Source: JAADGZ01 sp964596835 (GTDB lineage: Bacteria; Pseudomonadota; Gammaproteobacteria; UBA6429; Thiohalophilaceae). From it: a stretch of 20,411 nt of DNA. The notes under the pieces were generated by a model. The model made no database searches. It was not told where the DNA came from and was given only the letters and a program-made list of their open reading frames with translations. The position numbers were made by a program, and so were the translations under genes. This document shows positions 1-7,802 of this stretch, piece after piece. The stretch is from the NCBI GenBank assembly GCA_964596835.1, contig CAZQVV010000044.1, positions 1-20,411 on the forward strand, given 5' to 3'. Each line of letters begins with the position of its first letter. Position 1 is the first letter of the stretch.

Positions 1-21
1 AAGCGAAACCCATCATTCTAC
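1..21. repeat. Edge fragment of a dispersed intergenic repeat
   Basis: The first 20 bases match 3651-3670 at 16 of 20 positions. That second site is the right part of a hairpin repeat between fabF and pabB. The fragment is therefore probably the end of another copy lying upstream of fabD, cut by the window edge. The match is short, so chance similarity is possible. Confidence 0.35.
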
Positions 22-66
22 GGAGTGAGTAGTTACAATAAAACAATATTTAAAAAGAGGCACACA

Positions 67-1026
67 ATGTCATTAGCGTTTGTTTTTCCCGGTCAGGGTT
101 CCCAGTCGGTGGGTATGCTCAAAGAGCTGGCCGAACAGTACCCTGAAGTGGAAGCGTCGTTTAAAGAAGCGTCTGAGACGCTGGGTTACGATCTCTGGGA
201 TAGTGTCCAGAACGGTCCGGCGGAGAAGCTGAATCAGACTGATGTAACCCAACCGGCCATGCTTGGCGCGGGGGTGGCGGTATGGCGTATCTGGCGGGCA
301 AAGGGCGGTGCGAAGCCCGTCATGATGGCGGGCCACAGCCTGGGGGAATACACGGCGCTGGTTTGCGCCGGGGCGCTGGATTTTACCGATGCCGTAAAGC
401 TGGTGGCCGAGCGTGGCCGCCTGATGCAGGAAGCGGTGCCGGCCGGTGAAGGAGCGATGGCGGCCCTATTGGGACTGGAAGACGATATCGTGCGTCAGGT
501 TTGTGACGAGGCCGCCGCAGGTGAGGTGCTCTCAGCGGTCAATTTTAATTCGCCGGGACAGGTGGTTGTGGCTGGGCAGAAAACTGCCGTGGAACGTGCG
601 CTGAAGGTGGCGAAAGACAAGGGTGCCAAACGGGCACTGATGTTACCGGTCAGCGTGCCGTCTCATTGTGCGTTGATGAAACCGGCGGCAGAGAAACTGG
701 CGCTGATCCTGGCGCGGGTGGAAATGCGTGAACCGGTGATTCCGGTGATTAATAATGTGGATGCGCAGGCGGAGACCGGTGCCGAGGGTATTCGAGCCGC
801 GCTGGTTAAGCAGTTGCACAACCCGGTGCGCTGGGTGGAAACTATTCGCAAAATGGCTGATGACGGCGTTGATCGCTTGATTGAATGCGGCCCCGGCAAG
901 GTGCTGGTGGGATTGAATAAGCGCATTGAGCGTGGTATGACGGCACAGGCCGTTTATGATCCGGATACCCTTAGTCGTGTGCTGCAAGATTCAGAATTGA
1001 TGGGGAGAGAAGAACATGACGCTTGA
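67..1026 (+). CDS. fabD: Malonyl-CoA:ACP transacylase
   Basis: FabD moves the malonyl group from malonyl-CoA to acyl carrier protein in the cytoplasm, supplying the two-carbon donor for type II fatty-acid synthesis. The 319-residue product fits the family (E. coli about 309). The N-terminal FVFPGQGSQ motif holds the oxyanion Gln11, the nucleophile elbow GHSLGEY has Ser91, and Arg116 and His200 sit at the usual substrate-binding and catalytic positions. I chose ATG 67 over the in-frame GTG at 25 because AAGAGG (55-60) precedes it and FabD proteins begin just before the FPGQGS motif. It overlaps fabG by 11 bases, so the two are co-translated. The next genes are fabG, acpP and fabF, as expected for this cluster. 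Confidence 0.97.
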   Translation: MSLAFVFPGQGSQSVGMLKELAEQYPEVEASFKEASETLGYDLWDSVQNGPAEKLNQTDVTQPAMLGAGVAVWRIWRAKGGAKPVMMAGHSLGEYTALVCAGALDFTDAVKLVAERGRLMQEAVPAGEGAMAALLGLEDDIVRQVCDEAAAGEVLSAVNFNSPGQVVVAGQKTAVERALKVAKDKGAKRALMLPVSVPSHCALMKPAAEKLALILARVEMREPVIPVINNVDAQAETGAEGIRAALVKQLHNPVRWVETIRKMADDGVDRLIECGPGKVLVGLNKRIERGMTAQAVYDPDTLSRVLQDSELMGREEHDA

Positions 1027-1759
1027 AAACGAAATTGCATTTGTTTCCGGTGCCAGTCGCGGTATCGGCAAGGAAATAGCTCTGGAACTGGGCCGGAATG
1101 GAGCGGTTGTCGTTGGCACCGCAACATCAGAAAAGGGGGCAGAAAGCATCTCTGGCTATATGAAAGAAAATGGCATAAAGGGGGTGGGGTTGGTTATGAA
1201 TGTGACTGATCAGAGCAGTATCGATGCCGCGCTCAAGCAGGCGGCAGATGATTTTGGCGCGCCCTCGATCCTGATCAACAATGCCGGTATCACTCGGGAT
1301 AACCTGCTCATGCGCATGAAGGATGAAGAATGGCAGGCCATTATGGAGACCAATCTCACGTCTATTTTCCGGTTAAGCAAGTCGGTCTTGCGGGCCATGA
1401 TGAAAGCGCGCCGGGGTCGTATTATCAGTATTGCATCGGTGGTGGGAGTGACGGGTAATGCCGGGCAATCCAATTATGCTGCCGCCAAGGCGGGGGTGAT
1501 TGGCTTTTCCAAATCCCTCGCGCGTGAAGTCGGTTCTCGTGGCATTACTGTTAACGTGGTGGCGCCGGGTTTTATTGATACCGACATGACCCGCGGTCTG
1601 CCAGAAGCGCAGCGTGACGCGCTGAAAGCCCAGATCCCTCTGGGCCGTCTCGGCGATCCAGACGACATCGCCAAAGCCGTGGCCTTCCTGGCCTCGCCGG
1701 GAGCGGCCTATATCAGCGGTGAGACCCTTCATGTGAATGGCGGTATGTATATGGCCTGA
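1016..1759 (+). CDS. fabG: 3-oxoacyl-ACP reductase
   Basis: FabG is the NADPH-dependent reductase that turns 3-oxoacyl-ACP into 3-hydroxyacyl-ACP, the first reduction of each elongation cycle. The product is a 247-residue short-chain dehydrogenase (E. coli FabG is 244). The cofactor loop GASRGIG lies at 12-18, NNAG at 88-91, and the catalytic set is Ser141, Tyr154 and Lys158 (YAAAK). The C-terminal glycine-rich HVNGGMYMA end is typical. The start lies inside the end of fabD, with GGGAGAGAAG just upstream acting as ribosome-binding site. The order fabD-fabG-acpP separates it from the many other SDR paralogues. Confidence 0.97.
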   Translation: MTLENEIAFVSGASRGIGKEIALELGRNGAVVVGTATSEKGAESISGYMKENGIKGVGLVMNVTDQSSIDAALKQAADDFGAPSILINNAGITRDNLLMRMKDEEWQAIMETNLTSIFRLSKSVLRAMMKARRGRIISIASVVGVTGNAGQSNYAAAKAGVIGFSKSLAREVGSRGITVNVVAPGFIDTDMTRGLPEAQRDALKAQIPLGRLGDPDDIAKAVAFLASPGAAYISGETLHVNGGMYMA

Positions 1760-1832
1760 GTCCGTAGGCGGGGAATAGCCAGTATATTGGTTAATAAATA
1801 GGCAGTTTTAGGGGTTAATCGCTTGCAGATTG

Positions 1833-1861
1833 TGGAAACCGGGTGAGGTTTTCAATACAAT
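1833..1861 (+). promoter_or_regulatory. Possible sigma-70 promoter for acpP
   Basis: The 159-base spacer between fabG and acpP is long for this operon. It contains TGGAAA (1833-1838), a 17-base spacer and TACAAT (1856-1861), matching the sigma-70 boxes at 4/6 and 5/6. Initiation would be near 1868, giving a leader of about 50 bases. Separate transcription of acpP is common because ACP is needed in excess. The assignment rests on the boxes alone. Confidence 0.4.
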
Positions 1862-1918
1862 AGGCCACCGCAGAGTTCTGGTGATATGAACTTTTTTAAA
1901 TAACAGAGGATAAATCGA

Positions 1919-2152
1919 ATGAGCAGTGTTGAAGAACGCGTAGAAAAGATCGTTGTTGAGCAATTGGGCGTAAAGGCCGATGAGGTCACCAAGGAAGCAT
2001 CTTTTGTTGACGATCTGGGCGCAGACTCGCTGGATACCGTAGAGCTGGTAATGGCTCTTGAAGAAGAATTTGAAACTGAAATTCCGGATGAGGATGCAGA
2101 GAAAATCACGACCGTCCAGGAAGCTATCGACTACATCAATTCACATAGCTAA
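1919..2152 (+). CDS. acpP: Acyl carrier protein
   Basis: AcpP is the small acidic carrier that holds growing acyl chains on a 4'-phosphopantetheine arm for FabD, FabG, FabF and the rest of type II fatty-acid synthesis. The product has 77 residues, the usual length. The prosthetic-group site is the DSL motif with Ser37, within DDLGADSLDTVE, and the rest is strongly acidic. The ATG is preceded by AGAGGA (1905-1910). It is followed by a strong terminator-like hairpin and may have its own promoter upstream, which would fit expression above that of its neighbours. Confidence 0.98.
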   Translation: MSSVEERVEKIVVEQLGVKADEVTKEASFVDDLGADSLDTVELVMALEEEFETEIPDEDAEKITTVQEAIDYINSHS

Positions 2153-2175
2153 TTTCGCGACTGTAATTCATTATC

Positions 2176-2217
2176 AGGCCGTGCCACAGTTGTTTGTGGT
2201 ACGGCCTTGTTTATTTT
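2176..2217 (+). terminator. Intrinsic terminator between acpP and fabF
   Basis: GGCCGTGCCACA (2177-2188) pairs with TGTGGTACGGCC (2195-2206) over 12 base pairs including one G-U, with a six-base loop. The outer A2176-T2207 pair extends the stem. A T-rich tail, TTGTTTATTTT, follows at 2207-2217. This is the classic form of a Rho-independent terminator. It ends 22 bases before the fabF start, so it should reduce read-through from the abundant acpP transcript into fabF. Confidence 0.85.
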
Positions 2218-2239
2218 AATCAATATGGATTGAAGGAAG

Positions 2240-3481
2240 ATGGGAAAGCGTCGCGTTGTAGTGACTGGCATGGGTATGGTTTCGCCACTGGGTCTGGATG
2301 TCAAAACATCCTGGGAGAATATTCTTGCAGGCAAAAGCGGGATCAGTACGATTACTGAATTTGATGTGGCTGAGTTTTCCACCCGCTTTGGCGGTATAGT
2401 GAAAGACTTTGATGTCAATACCGTCCTCTCAGCCAAAGAAGCCCGGAAAATGGATCCCTTTATCCATTATGGTCTGGCTGCCGCAAAGGAAGCCATCGCG
2501 GATGCGAGTCTGGAAGTGACCGATGCCAATGCCGAGCGCATCGGTGTGGCCATTGGCTCTGGCATTGGCGGCCTGCCGGGCATCGAGAAAGGCCACAACG
2601 CCTATCTCAAGGGCGGCCCGCGGAGAATATCACCCTTCTTCATTCCCAGTAGTATCATCAACATGATCTCCGGCAACTTGTCTATCATGTACGGCATGAA
2701 AGGGCCGAATATTGCGCTGGTCACCGCCTGTGCGACCGCGACGCATAGTATTGGCGATGCCGCAAGGATCATCGAATACGGTGACGCGGATGTGATGGTG
2801 GCCGGGGGCGCAGAGAAAGCCACCGGTCCCATGGCGCTGGGTGGCTTTGCCGCCGCGCGCGCCCTGTCCAGCCGCAATGACGATCCACAAACCGCCAGCC
2901 GTCCCTGGGACGCTGAACGCGACGGTTTTGTTCTCAGTGATGGCGCGGGCGTGGTGGTGTTGGAAGAATACGAACATGCCAGAAAACGGGGCGCACGGGT
3001 TTATGCGGAACTGGCCGGTTATGGTATGAGTGGTGACGCCTATCATATGACCATGCCTTCCAAAGGGGGCGAAGGTGCCAAACGCTGCATGCGGATGGCC
3101 ATGAAAAATGCGGGCATCAATCCTGAGGACGTGAATTACATCAACGCCCACGGCACCTCAACACTGATTGGCGATAAGGCCGAAGTCGATGCGGTTAAGG
3201 GCGCGTTTGGCGGCCACGCGTATACGCTGGCCATGAGTTCCACCAAGTCCATGACCGGTCATGCCCTGGGCGCCGCCGGTGGACTGGAGGCTATTTTCAC
3301 TATTCTCTGTATTCGTGATCAGGTGGCTTCACCGACCATCAATATCTTTAACCCGGATCCGGAATGCGATCTGGATTTCGTGCCGGATACCGCACGGGAA
3401 ATGAAAATTGACGTGGCCCTCTCCAACTCCTTTGGCTTCGGCGGCACCAATGGCACATTGGTATTCAGCAAACTGGGTTAA
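2240..3481 (+). CDS. fabF: 3-oxoacyl-ACP synthase II
   Basis: FabF (KAS II) condenses malonyl-ACP with an acyl-ACP to extend the chain by two carbons. It handles the longer and unsaturated chains and contributes to membrane temperature adaptation. The 413-residue product equals the E. coli length. The thiolase-fold active site is complete: Cys164 in TACATATHS, His304 in NAHGTST and His341 in KSMTGHALGAAG, with Lys336 nearby. The N-terminus KRRVVVTGMGMVSPLG is the family start. The AAGGA at 2233-2237 is very close to the ATG. A terminator upstream separates it from acpP, and a repeat-filled spacer separates it from pabB. Confidence 0.97.
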   Translation: MGKRRVVVTGMGMVSPLGLDVKTSWENILAGKSGISTITEFDVAEFSTRFGGIVKDFDVNTVLSAKEARKMDPFIHYGLAAAKEAIADASLEVTDANAERIGVAIGSGIGGLPGIEKGHNAYLKGGPRRISPFFIPSSIINMISGNLSIMYGMKGPNIALVTACATATHSIGDAARIIEYGDADVMVAGGAEKATGPMALGGFAAARALSSRNDDPQTASRPWDAERDGFVLSDGAGVVVLEEYEHARKRGARVYAELAGYGMSGDAYHMTMPSKGGEGAKRCMRMAMKNAGINPEDVNYINAHGTSTLIGDKAEVDAVKGAFGGHAYTLAMSSTKSMTGHALGAAGGLEAIFTILCIRDQVASPTINIFNPDPECDLDFVPDTAREMKIDVALSNSFGFGGTNGTLVFSKLG

Positions 3482-3502
3482 CGGTTCCTGCAAATAGTTT
3501 TA

Positions 3503-3560
3503 GTAGGGTGGGCACGGGGTTTGTGCACCACAGGCACTTCCTTCGGTCGCCCACGCGGAA
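3503..3560 (+). repeat. Intergenic hairpin repeat (GTAGGGTGGGCAC type)
   Basis: This stretch begins GTAGGGTGGGCACGG and ends TCGCCCACGCGG. The inner arms GTGGGC (3508-3513) and GCCCAC (3549-3554) can pair. From general knowledge, GTAGGGTGGGCAC-type sequences recur between genes in many gammaproteobacterial genomes, but only one copy is visible here. No protein signature supports the short open frames that cross it. Confidence 0.55.
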
Positions 3561-3632
3561 TCTAGTATGTTGTAAGATCTCTCAGTTTGTTTGGGCATTG
3601 TATGGCAACTTGAACAATTTGTTGAATAAACA

Positions 3633-3666
3633 GGTAGGTTGGGTTGAGCGAAGCGAAGCCCAACAT
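3633..3666 (+). repeat. Intergenic hairpin repeat (GTTGGGTTGAGCGAAGCG type)
   Basis: GTTGGG (3638-3643) and CCCAAC (3659-3664) form the arms around a GAGCGAAGCGAAG core. A related fragment is present at 1-20 of the window. Sequences of this type are widespread between genes in bacteria (recalled knowledge, not searched). It is one of four repeat families packed between fabF and pabB. Confidence 0.6.
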
Positions 3667-3682
3667 CGTATGCAGTTTTACT

Positions 3683-3764
3683 GGTTCCCACGCTCCGGCG
3701 TGGGAACCCATACCTCGATCGATGTGTTGATCCCGGTATGCATTCCCACGCCGGAGCGTGGGAA
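3683..3764. repeat. Inverted pair of REP-like palindromes
   Basis: The first palindrome has arms GGTTCCCACGC (3683-3693) and GCGTGGGAACC (3698-3708), perfect over 11 bases, around the loop TCCG. The second has arms TTCCCACGC (3743-3751) and GCGTGGGAA (3756-3764) around CGGA, the reverse complement of the first loop. The two are therefore copies in opposite orientation, 34 bases apart. This is the arrangement called BIME in enterobacteria. Such units can act as transcript-end stabilisers or as targets of REP-associated tyrosine transposases (RAYTs), but no transposase gene is in this window. Confidence 0.75.
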
Positions 3765-3819
3765 CGAGAATTTCGTGTCGCATAATCAGTAACCCCATTA
3801 GTAACTGATTAAACGACCA

Positions 3820-3906
3820 TTCGTCCTGAGCTTGTCGAAGGGGGCCTGGAGCCTAAATGGTCGTTTATACTCTGCGTATTATGCCCTTCGACAAGCTCAG
3901 GGCGAA
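3820..3906. repeat. Long inverted repeat overlapping the pabB upstream region
   Basis: TTCGTCCTGAGCTTGTCGAA (3820-3839, continuing GGG) is repeated in reverse complement at 3884-3906 with one mismatch in 23. The 41-base centre is not symmetric, but AAACGACCAT (3811-3820) also reappears inverted as ATGGTCGTTT (3856-3865). CTGAGCTTGTCGAAGG-type repeats are among the commonest dispersed repeats in environmental bacterial genomes (recalled knowledge). Its right end lies only 24 bases before the TTG start assigned to pabB. Confidence 0.7.
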
Positions 3907-3930
3907 CGGAATGAATTAGAGTTTTTCCAG

Positions 3931-5319
3931 TTGAAAGCGCAATCTGAAATCTTTACCCAACGACGATCTGGTCTTTCTGATCTGGCCGCTATCCAGCGGT
4001 CCCATCCCGAACGTTATCCTTTTTTATTACAAAGTACGGCTAGTGGTGGTGAAGCGGCGAATGCGCGTTACGATATACTGTTTGCCTTTCCCGGCGAACG
4101 TCTGCGGCTGAACGCGGACGGCGATCTTGAAGGCCAACAGGCCGGACAACTGCACGACTTTCTGACGGCGCTGGATCGCTGGTGGCGGCAGGAATCGGTT
4201 GGTGCAGCATCAGAAGATACAAGCTTGCCGTTTCAGGGGGGCTGGTTTCTGTATCTGGCTTACGAACTGGCGGGGCAGATTGAAACGCGTCTGCGCTTGC
4301 CACCGGTACCGGCTGATCAGCCCGTGGCGGAAGCGGTGCGTATTCCCGCCGCCATAATTAATGATCACCTGCATAACGAAACCCTGCTGTTAGTCGAAGC
4401 TAATGTGGTGGTGCTGATGGAAAAACTGCGGGCCGATCTGGATAGCGTCTGCAATGGGCCGCTCAGGACACAAAAGAAAAAGACTCGGGCAATAACGATG
4501 CAACCTGATCCGGCGTCTCGCTATTTACAACAGACGCAGCGCGTCAAGCGCTACCTTTATGACGGTGATGTATTTCAGGTCAACCTGTCGCGCAAATGGC
4601 AGGCGAGCAGGCCACAGGATCTTGATACAGCGGATCCCTATCAACGTTTATGTGAGCAGAATCCGGCTCCCTTTGCCGGTCTCATGCACCTACAGGGGTT
4701 GACGGTGATCAGCTCCTCACCGGAGCGACTGGTTAGAGTGAAAGGGCGCCGGGTAGAAACCCGTCCCATTGCTGGTACCCGGCCACGCCATGCCAACCGG
4801 GCACATGATCAGGCGCTGAAATCTGAGTTGATCGCGCACCCGAAAGAACGCGCCGAACACATCATGCTGATTGATCTGGAACGCAATGATCTAGGACGAA
4901 TCTGTCAGCCCGGCAGCATCCATGTGGATGAATTGATGGCGATGGAATCCTATGCCCATGTGCATCACATCGTTTCCAACGTGTGCGGGCAGTTGCGTGA
5001 AGATATCACCCCGGCACAGGTTATTCGGGCGGTTTTTCCCGGCGGGACGATCACCGGTTGTCCTAAGGAACGCTGTATGACGATCATCGCCGAACTGGAG
5101 CAGGAAGCCCGCGGCGCCTATACCGGATCCATGGGTTATCTCAATCTTAACGGTGATATGGATCTGAATATCCTGATTCGCACGATTACTGTCGATGCTG
5201 ATTACCTCAGCCTGCGCGCCGGCGCCGGGCTGGTCGCCGATTCAGATGCGCAAAAAGAACTACAGGAAACGGTACACAAGGCCCGTGGTATGCTCCTGGC
5301 CATCGAGGAGCCGGTATGA
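3931..5319 (+). CDS. pabB: Aminodeoxychorismate synthase component I
   Basis: PabB converts chorismate, with ammonia from the PabA glutaminase, to 4-amino-4-deoxychorismate, the first step of p-aminobenzoate and folate synthesis. The chorismate-binding domain is complete: ETRPIAGTRPR, the HIMLIDLERNDLGR metal-binding segment and FPGGTITGCPKERCM. I place the start at TTG 3931 (462 residues, E. coli 453). The open frame runs back to an ATG at 3881 and a GTG at 3832, but those extra codons are the dispersed repeat, and alignment with PabB begins near RSHPERYPFLLQS. A weak ATTAGAG lies 9 bases before the TTG. Odd point: the position of the catalytic Lys in E. coli PabB (PIKGT) is Ala281 here (PIAGT), as in TrpE. 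Overlap with pabC argues for PabB rather than TrpE. Confidence 0.88.
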   Translation: MKAQSEIFTQRRSGLSDLAAIQRSHPERYPFLLQSTASGGEAANARYDILFAFPGERLRLNADGDLEGQQAGQLHDFLTALDRWWRQESVGAASEDTSLPFQGGWFLYLAYELAGQIETRLRLPPVPADQPVAEAVRIPAAIINDHLHNETLLLVEANVVVLMEKLRADLDSVCNGPLRTQKKKTRAITMQPDPASRYLQQTQRVKRYLYDGDVFQVNLSRKWQASRPQDLDTADPYQRLCEQNPAPFAGLMHLQGLTVISSSPERLVRVKGRRVETRPIAGTRPRHANRAHDQALKSELIAHPKERAEHIMLIDLERNDLGRICQPGSIHVDELMAMESYAHVHHIVSNVCGQLREDITPAQVIRAVFPGGTITGCPKERCMTIIAELEQEARGAYTGSMGYLNLNGDMDLNILIRTITVDADYLSLRAGAGLVADSDAQKELQETVHKARGMLLAIEEPV

Positions 5320-6143
5320 CTATTCTGATCAATGGTCAGAGAACAGACAGGATCAGTGTACGGGATCGCGGCTTGAACTATGGCGATGGCCTGTTTGAAA
5401 CCATGGCCGTGATAAATGGTCGTTGTCCCTTCTGGAAACGGCACATGCAGCGTTTGCAGAAAGGTTGCCGGCGGCTGCAATTGCCCTTTCCGGATATCCC
5501 GCTATTGCAGGCGGAAGCGCAGACGCTTATCCAGCATGAAACGCGTGCGGTGTTGAAATTGATCCTCAGCCGGGGTGAAGGCGGGCGGGGCTATCGTTAT
5601 CCCGAGGCCGCGCAGCCCACCCGCATATTTATGCGCCATCCCTGGCCGGACTACCCGGAACAGAACAGTCAACAGGGGGTGCAGGTTCGTTTTTGCACGA
5701 CGACTCTGGCCCGGCAATCGGCCCTGGCCGGACTCAAACATCTCAACCGGCTGGAACAGGTACTGGCGCGTAACGAATGGCAGGATGCCGAGATCGCCGA
5801 GGGCCTGATGCTGGACGAACGTGGAAATGTGATCGAAGGCACCATGAGTAATATGTTTATGGTAAAAAATAAACGCCTGTATACAACGGAGTTGTCTACC
5901 TGTGGGGTGGCCGGTATTATGCGGGGGTATATACTTGAACTTGCCTGCCACGCAGGCATGGGTACCCATATCGGCGAAATAACAAAAAAACGGCTGGGCG
6001 AGGCCGATGAGATTTTTCTAACTAACAGTCTCATCGGCCTGTGGCCGGTGAACCGGCTGGAGGGACAGATATTTGCCGTGGGCGAAATCAGTCGCCGATT
6101 GCAGACGCTCATCAACAGAGACTATCCTCTTATTCATGTCTAA
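5316..6143 (+). CDS. pabC: Aminodeoxychorismate lyase
   Basis: PabC is the PLP enzyme that removes pyruvate from 4-amino-4-deoxychorismate to give p-aminobenzoate. It acts directly after PabB, whose stop codon overlaps this start (ATGA at 5316-5319). The 275 residues match the family (E. coli 269). Visible features are RDRGLNYGDGLFET at 17-30, the PLP Lys141 in GLKHLNRLEQ, and the phosphate-binding loop ERGNVIEGTMSNMF. Branched-chain aminotransferases share this fold, but the pabB-pabC-mltG order supports the lyase. Confidence 0.93.
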   Translation: MTILINGQRTDRISVRDRGLNYGDGLFETMAVINGRCPFWKRHMQRLQKGCRRLQLPFPDIPLLQAEAQTLIQHETRAVLKLILSRGEGGRGYRYPEAAQPTRIFMRHPWPDYPEQNSQQGVQVRFCTTTLARQSALAGLKHLNRLEQVLARNEWQDAEIAEGLMLDERGNVIEGTMSNMFMVKNKRLYTTELSTCGVAGIMRGYILELACHAGMGTHIGEITKKRLGEADEIFLTNSLIGLWPVNRLEGQIFAVGEISRRLQTLINRDYPLIHV

Positions 6144-7182
6144 ATTAATTTACCGATTCCTGGCTCTCCTTATTCTTGCCGCGACTGTGGGCGGTGGCTG
6201 GCTATGGAATGATTACCGGATTTTTTTGCAGACGCCGATGACCGACACGGGACTGAATTACCGTTTGGAACCAGGCGCAAATCTTACCCATGTGGCGCAC
6301 GATTTGGCGCAACAGGGTATCTTGGATAAACCCCGTTATCTGCTTATGTATGCACGCCTGCAGGGCAATGCCGATCGTATTGGCGCTGGTGAATACCAAA
6401 TCCGTGCGGGTACCACGCCGGTGGAATTTTACCAGCAGCTTGTCGAGGGCAAGGTGGTGCAGCACGCGCTGACCATTGTTGAAGGCTGGACTTTTCGGCA
6501 GATGATGGCGGCGATTAATGCCGACCCGCAGATAAAGCATACTTTGACGAATGCCAGTGATGCCGAGATCATGGCCGCCATCGGCCATCCGGGCCAACAT
6601 CCGGAAGGCCGCTTTTTGCCTGATACCTGGCTTTTTCCCCGTGGCATGCGTGACGTGGACTTTCTTCGCCGCGCTTATGTGGTGATGCAAAGCTATCTAG
6701 CGAAGGAATGGGAGGGGCGGGCGATAGATCTGCCGTTAAAAACGCCTTATGATGCTCTGATTCTGGCTTCCATCATTGAGAAGGAAACCGCGCAGCCCAG
6801 TGAACGGGCGACGATTGCGGGGGTCTTCATCCGCCGCTTGCAGAAACATATTCGCCTGCAAACCGATCCTACGGTGATCTACGGTATGGGGACACGTTAC
6901 AAGGGCGATATTCGCCGTCAGGATCTAAAACGTGACACCCCCTATAATACCTATCGGCATTATGGCCTGCCGCCCACGCCTATTGCCCTGCCGGGACGGG
7001 CGTCTATTCACGCCGCTCTGCATCCGGCACCGGGTAAGATGCTGTATTTTGTGGCCAGGGGGGATGGTAGCCATTATTTCTCCGCCACGCTGAAAGAACA
7101 CAACCGGGCCGTAATTAAATACCAGCTCAAGGGACGAAAACGATCCTTTTCCTCCTACCGGGCCGACAGCAGGCGAAAATGA
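6136..7182 (+). CDS. mltG: Endolytic murein transglycosylase
   Basis: MltG (YceG family) is an inner-membrane enzyme that cleaves nascent peptidoglycan strands and is thought to set glycan chain termination. The 348 residues fit (E. coli 340). A single N-terminal membrane helix lies at about 7-23 (FLALLILAATVGGGWLW). A LysM-like part follows, then the catalytic domain with ASIIEKETAQPSER around Glu215/Glu217 and LQTDPTVIYGMG. ATG 6136 overlaps the end of pabC by 8 bases and places the helix at the N-terminus. An in-frame ATG at 6073 would add 21 residues inside pabC and is less likely. It overlaps tmk by 4 bases. Confidence 0.95.
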   Translation: MSKLIYRFLALLILAATVGGGWLWNDYRIFLQTPMTDTGLNYRLEPGANLTHVAHDLAQQGILDKPRYLLMYARLQGNADRIGAGEYQIRAGTTPVEFYQQLVEGKVVQHALTIVEGWTFRQMMAAINADPQIKHTLTNASDAEIMAAIGHPGQHPEGRFLPDTWLFPRGMRDVDFLRRAYVVMQSYLAKEWEGRAIDLPLKTPYDALILASIIEKETAQPSERATIAGVFIRRLQKHIRLQTDPTVIYGMGTRYKGDIRRQDLKRDTPYNTYRHYGLPPTPIALPGRASIHAALHPAPGKMLYFVARGDGSHYFSATLKEHNRAVIKYQLKGRKRSFSSYRADSRRK

Positions 7183-7802
7183 CAGGAAAATTTATTACCA
7201 TTGAAGGCAGCGAGGGCGTGGGTAAGAGCAGTAATATCGCCTTCATTGAAAGCTATTTGCGGGATGCCGGTAAGAACGTGCTACTAACCCGTGAGCCTGG
7301 CGGCACCGGACTGGGGGAAGCTATTCGTACTCTGCTGCTGGATGCTAACAACCGCGCCATGTGCAGCGACACGGAACTGCTGCTCATGTTCGCAGCCCGT
7401 GCCCAGCATCTGGATGAAGTGATTCGCCCGGCACTGACGACAGGCAAGTGGGTGATCTGTGATCGCTTTACCGATGCCACCTATGCCTATCAGGGCGGGG
7501 GGCGCGGGATTCCCGAGTCACGTATCGCCATCCTGGAACAATGGGTGCAACATGATCTACAGCCGGATCTGACCCTGTTGCTGGACATGCCGGTGGCTGG
7601 TGGGCTGGAACGCGCCCGCAGGCGTAGCGCCCCGGATCGTTTTGAACAGGAAAAACGGGTTTTTTTTGAGCGTGTGCGGGAAGCCTATCTAACGCGGGCG
7701 AAGAAATATAGCGCACGTTTTCGAGTGGTCAACGCCGAACCCGCGCTGGTGCGGGTTCAGGCGCAAATCCGTGACATTCTGGACGCTATACTTGATTCAT
7801 GA
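7179..7802 (+). CDS. tmk: Thymidylate kinase
   Basis: Tmk phosphorylates dTMP to dTDP with ATP, an essential step to dTTP. The 207-residue product has the P-loop GSEGVGKS (10-17), the LTREPGGT segment that binds dTMP, the DR pair at Asp95-Arg96 (CDRFTDATYAYQGGGRG) and an arginine-rich lid at RARRRSAPDRFEQE. It starts within the mltG stop (ATGA at 7179-7182) and ends within the holB start (ATGA at 7799-7802). Expression is therefore tightly coupled to both neighbours. Confidence 0.97.
   Translation: MTGKFITIEGSEGVGKSSNIAFIESYLRDAGKNVLLTREPGGTGLGEAIRTLLLDANNRAMCSDTELLLMFAARAQHLDEVIRPALTTGKWVICDRFTDATYAYQGGGRGIPESRIAILEQWVQHDLQPDLTLLLDMPVAGGLERARRRSAPDRFEQEKRVFFERVREAYLTRAKKYSARFRVVNAEPALVRVQAQIRDILDAILDS

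Noticed and set aside
25..66. Earlier GTG start for fabD
   Set aside because: The extra 14 residues are absent from FabD proteins, and ATG 67 has a clear ribosome-binding site.
3683..3764. CRISPR-like array of short repeats
   Set aside because: There are only two copies in opposite orientation with palindromic arms. No regular spacers or cas genes are present anywhere in the window.
3508..3792. Open frames of 60-95 codons on both strands between fabF and pabB
   Set aside because: They run over palindromic repeats, have no ribosome-binding site of note and no protein signature.
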